From positions 356,420,031 through 356,484,030 of the forward strand of contig CM077672.1 in NCBI GenBank assembly GCA_039707655.1: a stretch of 64,000 nucleotides of DNA, given 5' to 3'. The translations under genes and the position numbers were made by a program. Below are positions 21,818-34,211 of the stretch, piece after piece (within the stretch, counting starts at the first letter, position 1; each line of letters opens with the position of its first letter). The notes under the pieces are model-generated. The model was given only the letters and a program-made list of their open reading frames with translations, searched no databases and was not told the DNA's origin. This DNA is from Elymus sibiricus (lineage: Eukaryota > Streptophyta > Magnoliopsida > Poales > Poaceae).

Positions 21818-24800
21818 GACTCCCACTTGCACTAGATTCAATAATCTAGTCAATGCTAATGCACTTTACACCTATGGCATACCGGTGTAAAAATGCTTCG
21901 CTTGTGGTATAGCCTGATGTCCAACGGATCTGATAACTTCAGCTCCGTGTGTATCTTTGCATATCCTCGCGTTTTCACGCTTTCACAAAATTCATATTTT
22001 GTGTGGACTTGGCTTCGTATATATGTGAATCACTGGTCAAACCTTGATTCCTGAGACTGAGCTATGGAGCAACTATCTTCAATAGTGTTTCATTGACCAA
22101 AGCCATCTTGGAACCATACTAAGTTCATGAACGAACTGTACGATTCAACATCTTCTATGTCGCTTTGAAAGCGGCAACATACATAGCCTTAGTTATAGAA
22201 TTCGCCATAGTAACCTGTTTGGAACGATTTCCAAACACTGTGCCACCATATCGTGTATTACACAAAATCCTTAACTTAAATCGAAAATCGCATGGAGTAT
22301 TGATGAAGACTGTATCGATGCAATTACTTACGACGAGCACTTCATAATCTCTGCTTGCGAGAAAACATGTCATCAGTGCTACTCCAGTACTCAATGACAT
22401 TTTTCACTGTTGTCCCATGATCAGTACTTTGATAACTTTGGTATCTATACTCGCAACAGCTTTGGGAGTATCGAACATATCTGGTTGTTTTGCATAATAT
22501 AGAATACATGATTAATCCAAACACAAGAGTGTGTGGAATCTCCATCATGTATTTTGCTCATCAGTGTTTTGGGACATCGAGTCTTGCAAAACTCTTTCCA
22601 TGTGACTTCGGAAGAATCACTCCTTGGCGTTCTTATGCTAAACTGTTTTAGCATTTTGTCAATATGTATTTTTGGCTTTAGCTCTATCAGGCAATTTTAT
22701 CTCGTAGATAATTATGCCTAATACCGAGGCTACCTAGCCTAAGCACTTCATCGAAAACTATTTTCAATGAAGTCCTAATTCGTGTCTAGAAATTTATATT
22801 ATTTCCAATCAACAATGTGTCAAGCACACAAGGTTTTTAGAAATATTATTATGCTCCCACTTACTTTCTTGTAACCACAAGCATCTTCGTTATCCATTGA
22901 TGAAATCAAACTCTTTTGACTATTTCATCAAAAACGAAGATTCCAACTCCTTTTTGCTCTCTTCTGTCCATCGCTGGAACTCTGAAGTTTGCATACTTAC
23001 TAGCATCCTCTGGATTGACAAAATACTTCGGACTGTATCACATGCAAGTCCTAGGTTGCATTTCCATCACATGGAAATCCTTTTGGCATCCATGTATCAT
23101 ATATCAAGATTGAAATATGTATTAATTGCTAGTTTAACCCGATCTGACTTTAAGCATCGCTACGGTGAGACAATCTCATCGTAGTCAACTCCTTGAATTT
23201 GTTATTGCAACAAGTCGAGCTTTATGGATAAAACATTTTATCCACATCAGTTTATAGTTCCATTAATGTTCGTTAGACTCTAAGTCTTCCGAAGGGTTTA
23301 TCAAGATATAATCTTGAATCATTTATATGGAAACTATCTCGGATTATATTGGCATTTAGCCAATTCCGGAGTCAGGGCCCATCAACGCTTCCTTGTGTGT
23401 CGTAGGTATACTGTTGTCTAACAACAATATCTCGCTTGCGCACCTGAGAGGTTTGCACGAGTTTTGCCTACGTGGTTCAGCTGCAAGTTCGACCGAAGTC
23501 CATACATCTCATGTAGAGGCTTCCGTATCAGTCGCAGTAGGAAACTCTGGAATCACTTCCAAGGTTCCTTTCCTTTGATCTGATGACGAAGATACTGTTA
23601 TCTCGTCGAGTTGCACTGTTCTCCCACTCACCTTTTTGCAAGAACCATTTTCTTCAAAAGCATACCATTCTTTGTGGCAAACCTTTTTGCCTCGGTATAG
23701 TGGTGGAGGAATTCCCAATTACTTGGGATAACCTACAAAGTAGTACTTGTCTGATTTGGAATAGGTTTGTAAATGTTTTACACAAGCCCCATATTCCAAA
23801 TGTTAAGAAAAGACAAAACATGGTTGTGCGTACCATACCATGGCGTTATTTCAACAGACCTGATGGCGCTCTTTTCAGTGTAAAAGCCGCAGTCTCTAAA
23901 GCATTACTTTAAAAGGGATAATGGCAAATTGATTTATGTCATCTTTGATCTTACCATGTCATAAATGGTTTGAATACATCTTCACGGACATTCCACTCAC
24001 AGTGGTGTTCCGGGAGGTGTAAGTTATGAAACTCTTTTCACAACTCATCAGACATTCGCTAAACTTGTAACTCATCAAGTAAATATCCATATATCTACTT
24101 GAGTCATTTCTGAAGATAGATAAATCCACTGCTAGCAACAACATTTATTGGACTACATACATCAAAATGTATGATCACCAATAAGTTCGTTGCTCGTTCC
24201 TTATGGCTAGTGAACGGTATTTCAGTCACTTCATTTTTCGGAGGAAAGTTGCAAGTGTCAGATGATTCATAATCAAACGACTTCAAAATCCATCAATTAT
24301 GGAATTTCTCCATGCGGGTTTCTCCAATGTGACCAAATGCAGTGCCACACATGTGTGGTATTCTCTTAGTCTTGCGACATTTAGCGTCAGTGTTATGGAT
24401 GTATCATATTACCATCAATATTCATAACATACATCCCATCCATGATGGAAGCATGGCCCTTATGTTATTCATGACACTGAACAACAATTGTTCTTTTATG
24501 AACAACCCTTTTGCAATAAACATTTATGCAATGGGCTAGAGTGTGTAAAACTCTAAAATGAATTATGAAAGTAAATACAGAGGTAATGTATTATTATCAA
24601 TATTCATAACATACATCTCATTCATAATGAAAGTATGGCCGTTAAGTTATTCATAACATCGAACATCAAAAGTTCTCTTATGAACAACCTTCTTGCAAGA
24701 TACCTTATGCAATGGGTTAGAGTGTGTAAAACTCTAAAATGAATTATGAAAGTAAATACATAGGTAATACACCGATGGAATGTATAGTAATATTTACTAT

Positions 24801-27011
24801 GTTCCCAGCGTGTATCTGAACCTCATTTCGGCCAGTCTTTTAGGCCGTAGTAGTTCTTGCATCGAGTCACAACAGAGTGCAATCGTGCGGGTATCTCTGT
24901 GATCAACTCACAATACCCAAGAATCAGTGATTAACATGTTTAATCATAATTCCCAAGAACTATTTCTTTGACCAGCCTTCCATACATCAATAACTTGTAT
25001 GACTTTCATACATGAGCTGGACATTCCAGTCTTCTTTCTTTTTGCCTTTATACTTCTAACAGTTTAACTTTTAGTATTTCTCCTACTCTCAGAAGAAGCA
25101 CTCAACTTAAGAGTGGCGTTAGCCCCGGACTTCCTAGGTGTGTAAGTCACACTAACACCCTTTGGACATTTCCTTTCTCTTTAAGATGTTGTTTTATTCA
25201 CCTTTCATCATATGACAGGCGTTCTTCTGGATCCCTCTCTTATCAGTCAAATGCATAGTAAACACTTTACTAATAATTTGCAAAACAAACATTGCTTTGG
25301 ATATCCCATATCTTTTAGCCTTTGTTTGTGTCTGAAAATGATTTTCAGTTCCATGAATATCACATAGCTATCCCAAACTTTTGAAGTCCGGGTCTCATGG
25401 AAGCAAACATATTGCACTTGACCGTAACGGATTTCTAGCTTTTGGATCGAAAGACTAGAGTCACATTATCCATAGCATTAGCGGGAGAATACTGAAAGCA
25501 TGCGATAGGACAAAATCCTTCTCGGCACTCTTGAGGACAATCCTCACATTACGTTACCAACCGTAAAGTTTTAACCAGATATTTAACAGCTTATTCAATT
25601 TTAACAGGGAAGGTGGAAACGCGAGCCATTCTTCTATAACTATTATGCAAATTTCACTTTAGACAAAGTTCATAATTAATTGCACTAAGAATTAAAGAAG
25701 TTTAATTCTAAAGTGCGCTCTCACTCAAATCAATATCTCTCATAATTGATTGTGAGTGATACAAGACCCATATTACAATTCAACGCCAAGGATGTATCCA
25801 TCTCAAGTGACGAGAATTGCAATCGGTAGGTCAACTTGCCAATCACATCTCTATGTGACTCTTGTTCATCTTTCGATGCGCGTGTTCCGAGCTCATGACT
25901 TTCATGCCTGAACGTCAAGACAACCAAGTGATCTCGCTGCGAGGTCTCAACTCACCCGCCTCACACTTCTCTAATCGTTTGTACCCATGTATCCATGTGA
26001 TACCCCGAAGAGATAGGTGCTGTGACGGTGCTACACTTGGGAGAACACTAACTACTTGATATTTTTGTGAGAGATCACCCTAATAAAAGCGACTACCGCG
26101 CAATCAAGAAGGGTGCATCATAAGGGATAAATATCTCAGGCAATTCATAATAGCATGATATGGTATATCCCTTTCTGACGGAGAAGTCTTGTATTTCTTC
26201 GTCTTCGGCATTCGCGTCGGTGTTCACCTTCGTGAAGTTTGCCACCACCTTGTCGATGCACCAGATAATATTGCTATCTCTATAGCTAATAAAATAAGTG
26301 CATTATTTAAGGTTGACACGCAGGTCATTAAAGTGACAATCATATGGCTCCAGCCATCATGCCGAATCATGACACGCAGGTCATGTTAATTTTTACATCA
26401 TATAGTCATCTCATACATAATCAAATTAATATGAGTACTGCTATACCACATCACATGCACATGCAAACCATCCTGCAAAACCAAGTTAGACGCCTCTAAT
26501 CAGTTTATGTAAATTTTCATTTTACGTGGCTTCTAAGGTTTCGAACAAATCGCAGCTACCAACGTCCATCATCAAGTATGATTATTCAAGTCGCTAGATT
26601 AACTTTACGGGGTGTATGAAACACGAGATAATAAAATCTCGAGCCCCATACTGAACTTCGTCATACGCATGACCCCCGTGCAGATCATATCTGCATTGCC
26701 CTTTCGTCTGCGAAATTTCATCTTTCTTTTTAACTATGGTGGAATTCAAAGAACTGTTAGCACTTCGTTGATCAATTAGGATCGCGGATTGCCAGAACTT
26801 TGAAACTCCACCATGATGTTATCAAGATCAGAAATATGCAAATTCCAGGGAAGCAACAAGAACATCGAGTAACAGATTTCATCTGCTACCCGCACAAATA
26901 ATTATCAGCAGTAGAACTCATCTACTACAAATTATATTGTGCAACACCATACATCTCTATGTATTCTAGATCGTAACCTGCATCTACGCATAGCACGGCT
27001 CATGATGCCAC
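21818..27011 (-). pseudogene. Copia 2 internal region, pol remnants
   Basis: Minus-strand scraps in copia order. At 22155-22250 there is GNRSKQVTMANSITKAMYVAA (RNase H, family form SSKQDTVADSTTEAEYIAA). At 23509-23718 there is SCKKVSGRTVQLDEI (the linker before RT, matching copia 1). At 24104-24286 there is the GAG-pre-integrase end and integrase start (RATNLLVIIHFDVCSPI). RT between them is too damaged to read. At 24395-24470 and 24590-24665 a ~190-bp segment (ATCAATATTCATAACATACA...) is repeated in tandem. No expressible protein. Confidence 0.75.
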
Positions 27012-29156
27012 TGTAGGGTAACGCAGCAGAAAACAAAAAATTTCCGACCTACGCACCAGCCCAGGACCACTATGGAGACTGCATACAAGGTTTGATCTTT
27101 TTCGTTACCGACTCGTAGCGCAGCGGAAATAGAGTCGATGACGATCGGCGGTGCAGATCCCCGCAGCTAGGATATACAACCTCCCAACCGCGAGGATGTA
27201 CTCCCTCGTCTGCCCCTCGGACAGCCCTCCGGGAGGCGGTCGGACAGTCCCTCGGACGGTGTCACGGACAGCCCTCCGAGAGGACCTTCGAAACTCGAAC
27301 GGTCACTCGGACAGCCCTTCGGGAGGACCCTCGAAACTCGGACGGTCACTCGGACAGCCCTTCGGGAGGCACTCTCGAACTAAGACCGAAACTATGATTT
27401 CTCTACAGAGTTGCACACATACGGTGTTATCTATCCGGCAGGGCTTCGCTGTCCAGAACTAGTTCCCAGCGGAACCCAGACAGCCTTTCGGCTCTACAAA
27501 ACTATTTTGCGGGGAGGGAGAGAAGAAGACAGATCATGCATGGCACTTGTATGTGAGAAATGAGTGAGTGTGGAGAGCACCTCTCCACCTCTATTTATAG
27601 GAAAACCAAGGGGTAGGATGGGCACTTCCAAAAAACCCAAAATGCCCATGAAAGAAGACTTCCACAAGGGCATAAAGGGGAAGTAATGGAGCAAGTGGGG
27701 CCCCATGGAGGAGCCCCTCATGTGGCCGGCCAACCCTCTTGGGGGCCCCCCCAAGGGGGGTTTCTTAGCCCCCAAGCCTTCTAGAAGCCTTTTGGTAAAA
27801 GCCCTAAAAGGTGGCTTTCCATAAAGTAAACCAAAAAGCACTTTCACTATTCATGAAGACATTTTTCTGCGTCCGATAAATCCCAAATTATTTCTGTGTG
27901 CCTAGAATAATTCCAGTACCCACTAAAAAAATTTTGAACGCATTCTGAAACAATTCCGGAACAATGTTTTTCTTCGGCGAAAAGCTACCATAGCGGTTCC
28001 GACTGCTCCAGAACATTTCCGGTTTTTCTGTCCGAAAAAATTCCAGAAGTTACCAGAACAATTCTGGCACCCTCCAAGAATTTCCAGGCGTGTGCCGAAA
28101 CCAATATGACTTAATGGAATACCCTGAAACAACTTTTCAGTTTTACCGAAACTATTCCGGTGCTCTCTCCGGAACTTTTCCGTTGTCTCCGAAACTTTTC
28201 CGGTGACTTTCTCTCAGACTCCCTGTCTAGCATTCAACAGATAGATGACCCTTAAGCGTGTGACCTTATAGGTTCGGTGAAGTATAGACATGACTCGGAA
28301 CACTTTCCGATCAATGATCAACATCGGAGCCGTGGACACCCATATTGACCCCTATACCCACACGAATGAATATTCGAGTGAACCTCCAGTTGCCGTGTGC
28401 TATTCCGATTGCTTCGCGATATGTTACAAATACCCGAGGTGAGATTCATTGGCATCCCCATGGATCAACACTTGTCCACAATGCCAGTTACCTCGTTACC
28501 GGTTTTGTTCTCTTTTCTCGTTTCCGTGTTCCGGCATCCCTATGATCAAATCACACTTGTGTCTGGCCAGACGATGATGGATATCGTAACACCGAGAGGG
28601 CCCAGAGATATCTCTCCATCGTCGGAGAAGCAAATCCCAATCTTGAGCTATCAAGTCCCTTGACACACTTTTCCATGAACCCGTAAGCCTTCGTAATAGC
28701 CACCCATTTACGGATGACGTTTAACAAACCCCAAAGTTCATGAAGCAAGCACGAAGAAACTCGATACTCTCATGGTCTAAGGAATTATGCAAACATTAAC
28801 TTTCTCTGTGTTATTAACCATTAACTTGTGACGAATGTATCTCATAGCATAACATCAATTCGGGTCGATTCAACACAAGTGTTCTCCTAACATTGTGCCC
28901 TCAAAGTTGCCGGCATAGACATGCCCATGATCAGGAAAACAGGACCATCATGCAACACTTGAGCTAGTCTTAGAGGCATGACTAGGAATACATTTTACTG
29001 TTTATTATTCCACACGTGCATATGAGTCTTCCTCCGAGCCTCGTGGTTATTGCAGACTCGAGAACCATAGCAGTTATAGCATGGAACATAAACATAATTA
29101 TGATCATGGAGATAAACAATAACATTTATTATTGCCTCTAGGGCATATCTCCTACA
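27012..29156 (-). repeat. Copia 2 5' LTR
   Basis: 2145 bp, pairs with 19699-21817. Minus-strand start TGTAGGAGATATGCCC. The degenerate primer-binding site lies immediately outside, at 26997-27010. Confidence 0.9.
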
Positions 29157-29748
29157 CAACGAACATAAAAAATAATAGAAATTACTTCCAGATCCTTAGA
29201 TCACCTAGCGACGACTACATGCACTGAAGCGAGCCGAAGACGTACTGTCATAATCGCCCCTTCCTCGCCAAAGCTGGGCCAAACTTGTTGCAGTAGATAG
29301 TCAGGAAGTCGTCGTGTTAAAGCCTCATAGGACTAGCGCACCAGAACAGCAACCGCCGCCGATGAAGAGACGCGTAGATCGGAAGGATCCAACCTAAAGA
29401 CACGAACCTAGATGAACGAAGATCCGATCCAGGTAGATCCACCAAAGACAACCATCGACCGAATCCCGCGAGGTCCGCCGGAGACACACATCCACACGCC
29501 CTCCGATGATTCTAGATGCACCACCGAGACGTGGGCTAGGCAGGGAGAACCTTATTCTATCTTCAGGGAGCCGCCGCCGTCTCGCCTTCCTGAACCGGAC
29601 ACAAACCCTAACAAAACTCAAAGAAACATCTAGAAACGGAGCCCTCCCTCCATCAAGGGTGGGGATCCACCAGGCCCCATGGCCCTAGGGTCACCGGAGA
29701 CGAGGCGGAGCGGCGCCGGCGCCGGCGGGAGGCAGAGGATCCCTAAGC
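29157..29748 (-). mobile_element. LINE-like retroposon, 5' part
   Basis: Read on the minus strand this is GC-rich leader-like sequence (CTTAGGGATCCTCTGCC, GCCGGCGCCGGCG) grading into GATCTAAGGATCTGGAAGT near the copia 2 junction. It is contiguous with 19643-19698 once copia 2 is removed. No protein is recognised. Confidence 0.55.
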
Positions 29749-30235
29749 TTTTTTTTTTTGGAAAGAAGGCGGCGGCTGCGTGTCAGGCGCAGCTGTGTGA
29801 AGACGCCTTGTATCAAAGAAGTCCTTTGACTTGAGCAAGAAACCTTATAGCTAGGCTGAAGCAAAGAAAAATACGCCTGTGCGTATCGCAAGATTGATAA
29901 TTTGACCAACATAATACAAGTTGTATATCCCAATAGCTATACCACAAGAAAATGTCCCATTTGAAAGTTTCTAGTGATATATTTTATGAAATATATCTCG
30001 TATTACATTGGTCAAATTAGCAACAACTTACACTGTGGGTTAAAGGATCTGGTTTGCTTACAAAAATCTTTGAGGTTTTTGAACATGCTCCCTCTTACCT
30101 CCCCTTTTCATATGAGAGGTAAGAGTATAAAATAGATCTGAGCCATTCATTGTATTAAGTAGTGGGTTTGATTAACTCTTACCTTCTTACCTCCCATGTA
30201 AAAATAGGGGGAACATGCTCCCTCTTACCCCCTAT
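29749..30235 (+). other. Unit A distal 3' flank plus MITE-like sequence
   Basis: AAGTCCTTTGACTTGAGCAAGAAACC (29818-29843) is shared with unit B (33473-33495) and unit F (37888-37915), so this is the distal flank of the array unit. From 30078 the string GAACATGCTCCCTCTTACC occurs twice (also near 30211) around a GAGAGGTAAGAG inverted match, which suggests a small foldback MITE. Confidence 0.45.
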
Positions 30236-31390
30236 TTTCTGGAGTAGTAAAATCTCCGTATTAATCAAACACTAACATAGAGAACCCCTGAAAATGGAAA
30301 ATGAAGGAATAGGAAAAATGGAGGATTGCTATACCTTGCTCACTTTTTTTCTGGAGTAGTCAAATCTCTGTATTAATCAAACACTAACATAGAGAACCCC
30401 TGAAAATGGAAAATACAATCCAATCATCAGGGAATCCTCCATCCTCTCCATTCCTCACAAGAGGATGGCGCGCCGTTGTTGCTGCGGCTAGAGTTCTGCG
30501 CCATCACTAGAACAAAAAGTAGTATCCACGCAGGTAGGCGAGAAGTCGCCGATCTCTGTTGGGAAGTGCCCGCGACGCTGATTCCAAAGGATCAACTGCC
30601 TAGAGAAGAAGATGGTGTTGTGCGGATCATACCAAGAAGTCTGCCTGCGTGGACGACATAACTAGATTGTCGTTGTTACTGCCAAAATATCACCGACCCA
30701 ATGAAGACACGACCCACTCCCTCTGTTTCAAGGGAGAGAAAAGCAAACTTGTTCCTCCAATCTTGTCGCTAGATCCGATGGTGCACAATCCTCTGAAGGT
30801 AGAGAAGAAGTAGAGTCCTTAGTAAACACCGCAACCACGACCGCCGCATGGGCTGAAGCTGTGAACAACAAAGACATACCTATCCACTCTATCTTGTTCC
30901 TGGACCCGATAGCGCATGAACCGCCGGGTTGGACAATAAACCGGCGGAAATATTATTGCACTCCGCTGCCATCACTTCCGGAAGGGCCGAAGTGACGAAC
31001 AAGCAGAGATCTACCTAATGCACCAAAACCAGGAAACGATGGAGCAGGTGTCCAGCGATCTACTGGCGAAGGAGTGACGACGAAGGAGGGACCCTAGGTC
31101 ACTCTTTATTGGATTGGGGGCTGCATGCGTGAAGCTTTACTTCTGCCTCGCTCACTTGAATCTTATGAAATTGGAAAACATAGGAATTGGTACATGGTGG
31201 GTGTTAAATATCAGCATAAAAAACCGTAGAATTATTTTCAAGAGCTCATACCTCATACAAAATTTCCTGTGAAATAGACTAGGAAAAATTCCACAACAAT
31301 GATTCCTAAGAATTGCAGTCCTACAAATCAAACACTCACCACAGGCAAAAAAATATCATCAAACAATCACAATCCTATTGAAATCCATTG
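30236..31390. mobile_element. Possible PIF/Harbinger-like element with a tandem duplication
   Basis: A 64-bp stretch at 30236-30299 (TCTCCGTATTAATCAAACAC) is repeated at 30348-30411. The far end (31300-31345) has CCTAAGAATTGCAGTCCTAC followed by AAATCAAACACTC, a style typical of grass Harbinger-type ends. The interior (30460-31100) is GC-richer and not coding to my eye; a 61-codon frame at 30476 has no recognisable similarity. Ends and target duplication are not resolved. Confidence 0.3.
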
Positions 31391-31404
31391 AATCAAAGGA
31401 GACA

Positions 31405-31719
31405 TGAAAATGCTTCCTCAATGACTTTGCGCTCGCTACTGGTCTTAGTTTCAATTTCTCCAAAACAAATCTTTGCCCACTTCGCGTAGATCAACAAAAC
31501 TCCACCACTATTGCTAATATCCCAGACTGCACCACCTCTTCCTTCCTACAAATTTACCTCGGACTGCCACTATCCCTCGCACGCCTGCCATTGAATGGCT
31601 TTCTCCCAATCTTAGAACGTTGTAGAAAATTCCTTGCTGGTTGACGTGCCAAACTACTGTCAATAGGAAATCGTCTAATACTTCTAACTGTGGTAATCAA
31701 CTCTCTTTGGACCTAGTTT
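31405..31719 (+). pseudogene. LINE reverse-transcriptase fragment
   Basis: Read in one frame this gives DFALATGLSFNFSKTNLCPL, then YLGLPLSLARLPLNGFLPIL and RAKLLSIGNRLILLTVVINS, the region just after the FADD box in plant LINEs. A TGA replaces the Trp of the usual GWRAKLLS motif. It is only ~100 residues of the domain, flanked by unrelated sequence. Missed by simple ORF finding because of the stop and lack of ATG. Confidence 0.8.
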
Positions 31720-32205
31720 ATGTCTATTTTTTAAATTTAAAAAAAGTTCTAAATAAAATCGACGCCTTTAGGTAGGCTTCCTTTATGTACACATGCCATT
31801 CCGTTAGACGCATACAGTAAAAACAATAGGCAATATACATATAACATTTGTTTGCTAGACACATGCAGGAAAAACAATACAATATACATATAACATTTGT
31901 TTGCTATGTTATAGACCTTTTAAAGTGTAGACCATTACTCAAAGTTTTTTCTATCAGATAATACTTAGACAAATTTGCTTACAACAATCTCTTAAAATTT
32001 CAGGTTTAAATACTTTGAGAAACCAAGTGCTTGTTAGAAGATAATTTTTTTGAATGTACAAAAGTTAAATAAAACATTGTATACCCAACAATATTTATAA
32101 AAAAACCCACAAGAAAGACAATCAAGGGAGCGTTGGTTCGTGCACATAATATGTGAGAAGCGTTCAACGATGCATAGCTTCAATATTCTAATACCTAGGG
32201 AAAGA
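31720..32205 (+). other. Unit B distal upstream region
   Basis: A ~50-bp segment (CAATATACATATAACATTTG with flanks) is tandemly duplicated at about 31807-31914. From ~32055 the sequence (TACAAAAGTTAAATAAA, ATCAAGGGAGC) matches the upstream region of unit C near 33625-33690, marking the start of the repeated unit. No gene seen. Confidence 0.5.
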
Positions 32206-32212
32206 CAAATGA

Positions 32213-32406
32213 TGCCAGACAAGAGCCATGTGTCACCTCTAATCTAGGCGGTGTTAATGCGTGACCGAGTTTCCAAGCAAGTGCAAGTCAAGTCAACCAC
32301 CCACGTTTGCACTATTTTCCAGGTCAAGTCAATTAGTCAACCACCATCTTCACTATAAGTTGAGCTCACGGCATATAATTGAGAGCAAGCTTCTCTGGTC
32401 AATACT
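32213..32406 (+). promoter_or_regulatory. Unit B promoter block with W-box cluster
   Basis: This is the best-preserved promoter of the array. Five AGTCAA/GGTCAA motifs (W-box TTGAC on the minus strand) lie upstream of the CTATAA box (32353-32358), including two AGTCAAGTCAA-type doublets. The ATG follows 54 bp after the box start, leaving a short leader. Conserved blocks: TCTAATCTAGGCGGTGTTAA, CCAAGCAAGTGCAAGTCAAG, ACTATAAGTTGAGCTCAC. Induction by WRKY factors during defence or stress is inferred from motif density. Confidence 0.65.
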
Positions 32407-32865
32407 ATGAAACTGCTCAAGATCATTGTTGTCTTGGCAATCTTAGATGCTTTGTCTATCTTGAACATGTCGTCGCGGGTTAGTGTGCTAGGGAAGCAAC
32501 CAAAGCAAGTGCCTAAACGACCTAGGATAATGCCTCCGGCACCAAAGCCATCCCGAGCTAGGGCCTCCATAATGCCAATGGAACCACCTCCACCACCAAC
32601 ACAAAAGAGTGGAATGCGGCAATTGTGCTCACCACCACCACCAATGAAGAAGAGCAAAGTGCGTCCAATGCCATCCACGCCACCACCTCCACCACCAGTG
32701 CAGAAGAGTGTTCCGTGGCCACCGCGCATGTCATCGCCTCCACCACCGATGCAAAAGAGCATAGCTCGGCCAATGCTCTTGCCATCACCCCCACCGCCGA
32801 CGAAGAAGAGCATAACTTGGTCATTGCGCCCACCACCGCCTCCATCAAAAACAACATATCGTTAG
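32407..32865 (+). CDS. Small secreted proline-rich (extensin-like) protein, unit B
   Basis: 152 codons, the only intact member of the array. Residues 1-24 form a signal peptide (Lys-Leu-Leu-Lys then a hydrophobic run, ending near SSR), so the product should be secreted, probably to the cell wall. The mature part is basic and Pro-rich, with six proline runs at residues 60-64, 76-79, 92-97, 111-114, 128-131 and 142-146. The first five are followed by x-[Q/K]-K-S (TQKS, MKKS, VQKS, MQKS, TKKS). SPPPP motifs at 75-79, 110-114 and 127-131 are the extensin-type targets for proline hydroxylation and arabinosylation. It has one Cys (74) and one Tyr (151). The start was chosen because the ATG and signal peptide are conserved in units A, C and D. 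It is shorter than classical extensins and lacks their Tyr cross-link motifs. No exact family known to me. Confidence 0.7.
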   Translation: MKLLKIIVVLAILDALSILNMSSRVSVLGKQPKQVPKRPRIMPPAPKPSRARASIMPMEPPPPPTQKSGMRQLCSPPPPMKKSKVRPMPSTPPPPPPVQKSVPWPPRMSSPPPPMQKSIARPMLLPSPPPPTKKSITWSLRPPPPPSKTTYR

Positions 32866-33590
32866 AGTGTGCCATCGTTGGGCACCACATTTTCGTACAA
32901 GACACCATTATATCCCACTAGCTTTTAAGTTTTCATATGCTTAATCTTGTAGTATCCATTTAGCGTAGTAGACCCGAACGCACGATGTTGTTGCTTCATC
33001 TAATAATGTTTCTTTATGTCGAGAATTGCTACCTGTTTGTTCAATTTTTGTCACAAGTTAAACAGACTGAATAGGCTAGGTCATATGATATTTTGATTTG
33101 GAATTGCAAGTCAGCCATACTTAGTAAAAGTTCTCGCTAGACATGCAAAAACTAATTTTTCTCAATGGCATATTTGAGACGACCTGTGGTATGATGGGTC
33201 GCCGTGTGCCACATGGCAAACAAGAGCTCGCTTTCAACCTTCCATTTCCTGTTTCTTTTTCCAAGGGAAATTCCTGCGCATCATTCACCATGAAATATTT
33301 GCTTTTACTAAAAGAGTAAAAGTGGAACCATGAACAAGTCTTTCCTCAGCACAATTTTTTTTTCCAGGGAACCTAAGATTCCTACAATGTAATAAAAATA
33401 ATCTCCACAAATTTTCTGGGTGCAAGTTGGAACTAGAAACCAAGTCATTAAAATTTAAGAAGTCCCAGGAAGTCCTTCGACTTGAGCAAGAAACCTGTTC
33501 AGGCCGAAACAAATCCATATTGGTTCATATACAATTCAGCACAAATGTCATAACAAAGTTAAATTATGTGACATATTTTGCCAAGTGCTA
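32866..33590 (+). other. Unit B 3' region and flank
   Basis: Conserved 3' region (CATCTAATAATGTTTC, GTCACAAGTTAAACAGACT) parallel to unit A. It contains the undisturbed equivalent of the CACTA target (GTGTGCCACATGGCAAAC, about 33204-33221). It continues to the GACTTGAGCAAGAAACC block at 33480-33496. No gene in this stretch. Confidence 0.6.
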
Positions 33591-34139
33591 ATTTAGCGCG
33601 CATAACTGAGATAACAATTCTGAATATACAAAAGTTAAATAAAGCATAACATCTAACACTAGTTTTCTTTCAAGAAAAAAAATCAAGGGAGCATCAGTTG
33701 GTTCACATATCTGAGAGGCTTAACATTGATCAATGAGACGTGGCTTAAATATTCTAATTTGTGCATCACTTGCTGCACCCTTCATGTGACACTACGAATG
33801 GCCTTGCTAGATCTAGACCTAGCAAAATATCTATGATTTCAAATCGCTGTGTAGAGCTTGCTAGTTGCACTGTAACCCCATGTCTCATGCATGGGTTTAC
33901 TTCATCTTAGTGGAAGACCTTGGATTCCAGACGAGGCATGTGTTTGGATCCTAGACAAGCCATGTGTGACCTCTAATCTATATGGTGCCAACTCGTCACC
34001 AGATTTTCTGAGCTAGTGCAAGTCAAGTCAACCTCCTAAATTTTCGCTATTGTTATTTACTAGTCAAGTCAACCACACATAGTTTCACTATAAGTTGAGA
34101 TCACGGGATATCACTAAGAACAAGCCCTCTTTGGCCAAC
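33591..34139 (+). promoter_or_regulatory. Unit C upstream and promoter block
   Basis: ACAAGCCATGTGTGACCTCT is at about 33955. Four AGTCAA motifs occur in two AGTCAAGTCAACC doublets (about 34020-34035 and 34062-34075), with CTATAA at 34088-34093 and the ATG at 34140. The middle block is more diverged than in unit B (ATATGGTGCCAACTCG in place of AGGCGGTGTTAATGCG). Confidence 0.6.
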
Positions 34140-34211
34140 ATGAAACTATTGTTCAAGATATTTGCCATCTTGGCCATCTTAGCTTCTATGTCCGCCTCAA
34201 ATGTGACGTAG
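34140..34211 (+). pseudogene. Unit C: signal-peptide remnant
   Basis: A 23-codon frame that encodes only the signal peptide (MKLLFKIFAILAILASMSAS, then NVT) and stops at TAG 34209-34211. After AATGTGACG the sequence no longer follows units A or B. It continues as TAGCTTCAATATTCTAATAC, which elsewhere lies upstream of the promoter block (unit B near 32175). The coding body was therefore removed and the signal peptide joined to an upstream flank of another unit. Too short for gene callers. Confidence 0.6.

Larger units (their letters stand above)
19699..29156 (-). mobile_element. Copia LTR retrotransposon 2, older and decayed
   Basis: 9458 bp in minus orientation. LTRs lie at 19699-21817 (2119 bp) and 27012-29156 (2145 bp). 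Target duplication CAACG is at 19694-19698 and 29157-29161. Minus-strand LTR start TGTAGGAGATATGCCCTAG is related to, but distinct from, the copia 1 group. The primer-binding site is degenerate (TGGCATCATGAGCC) and the polypurine tract GTGCAAGTGGGAGTC is intact. LTRs differ at about 50-60 sites by rough count (2-3%) plus a ~26-bp deletion in the left one. Coding regions are shredded. Confidence 0.92.
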
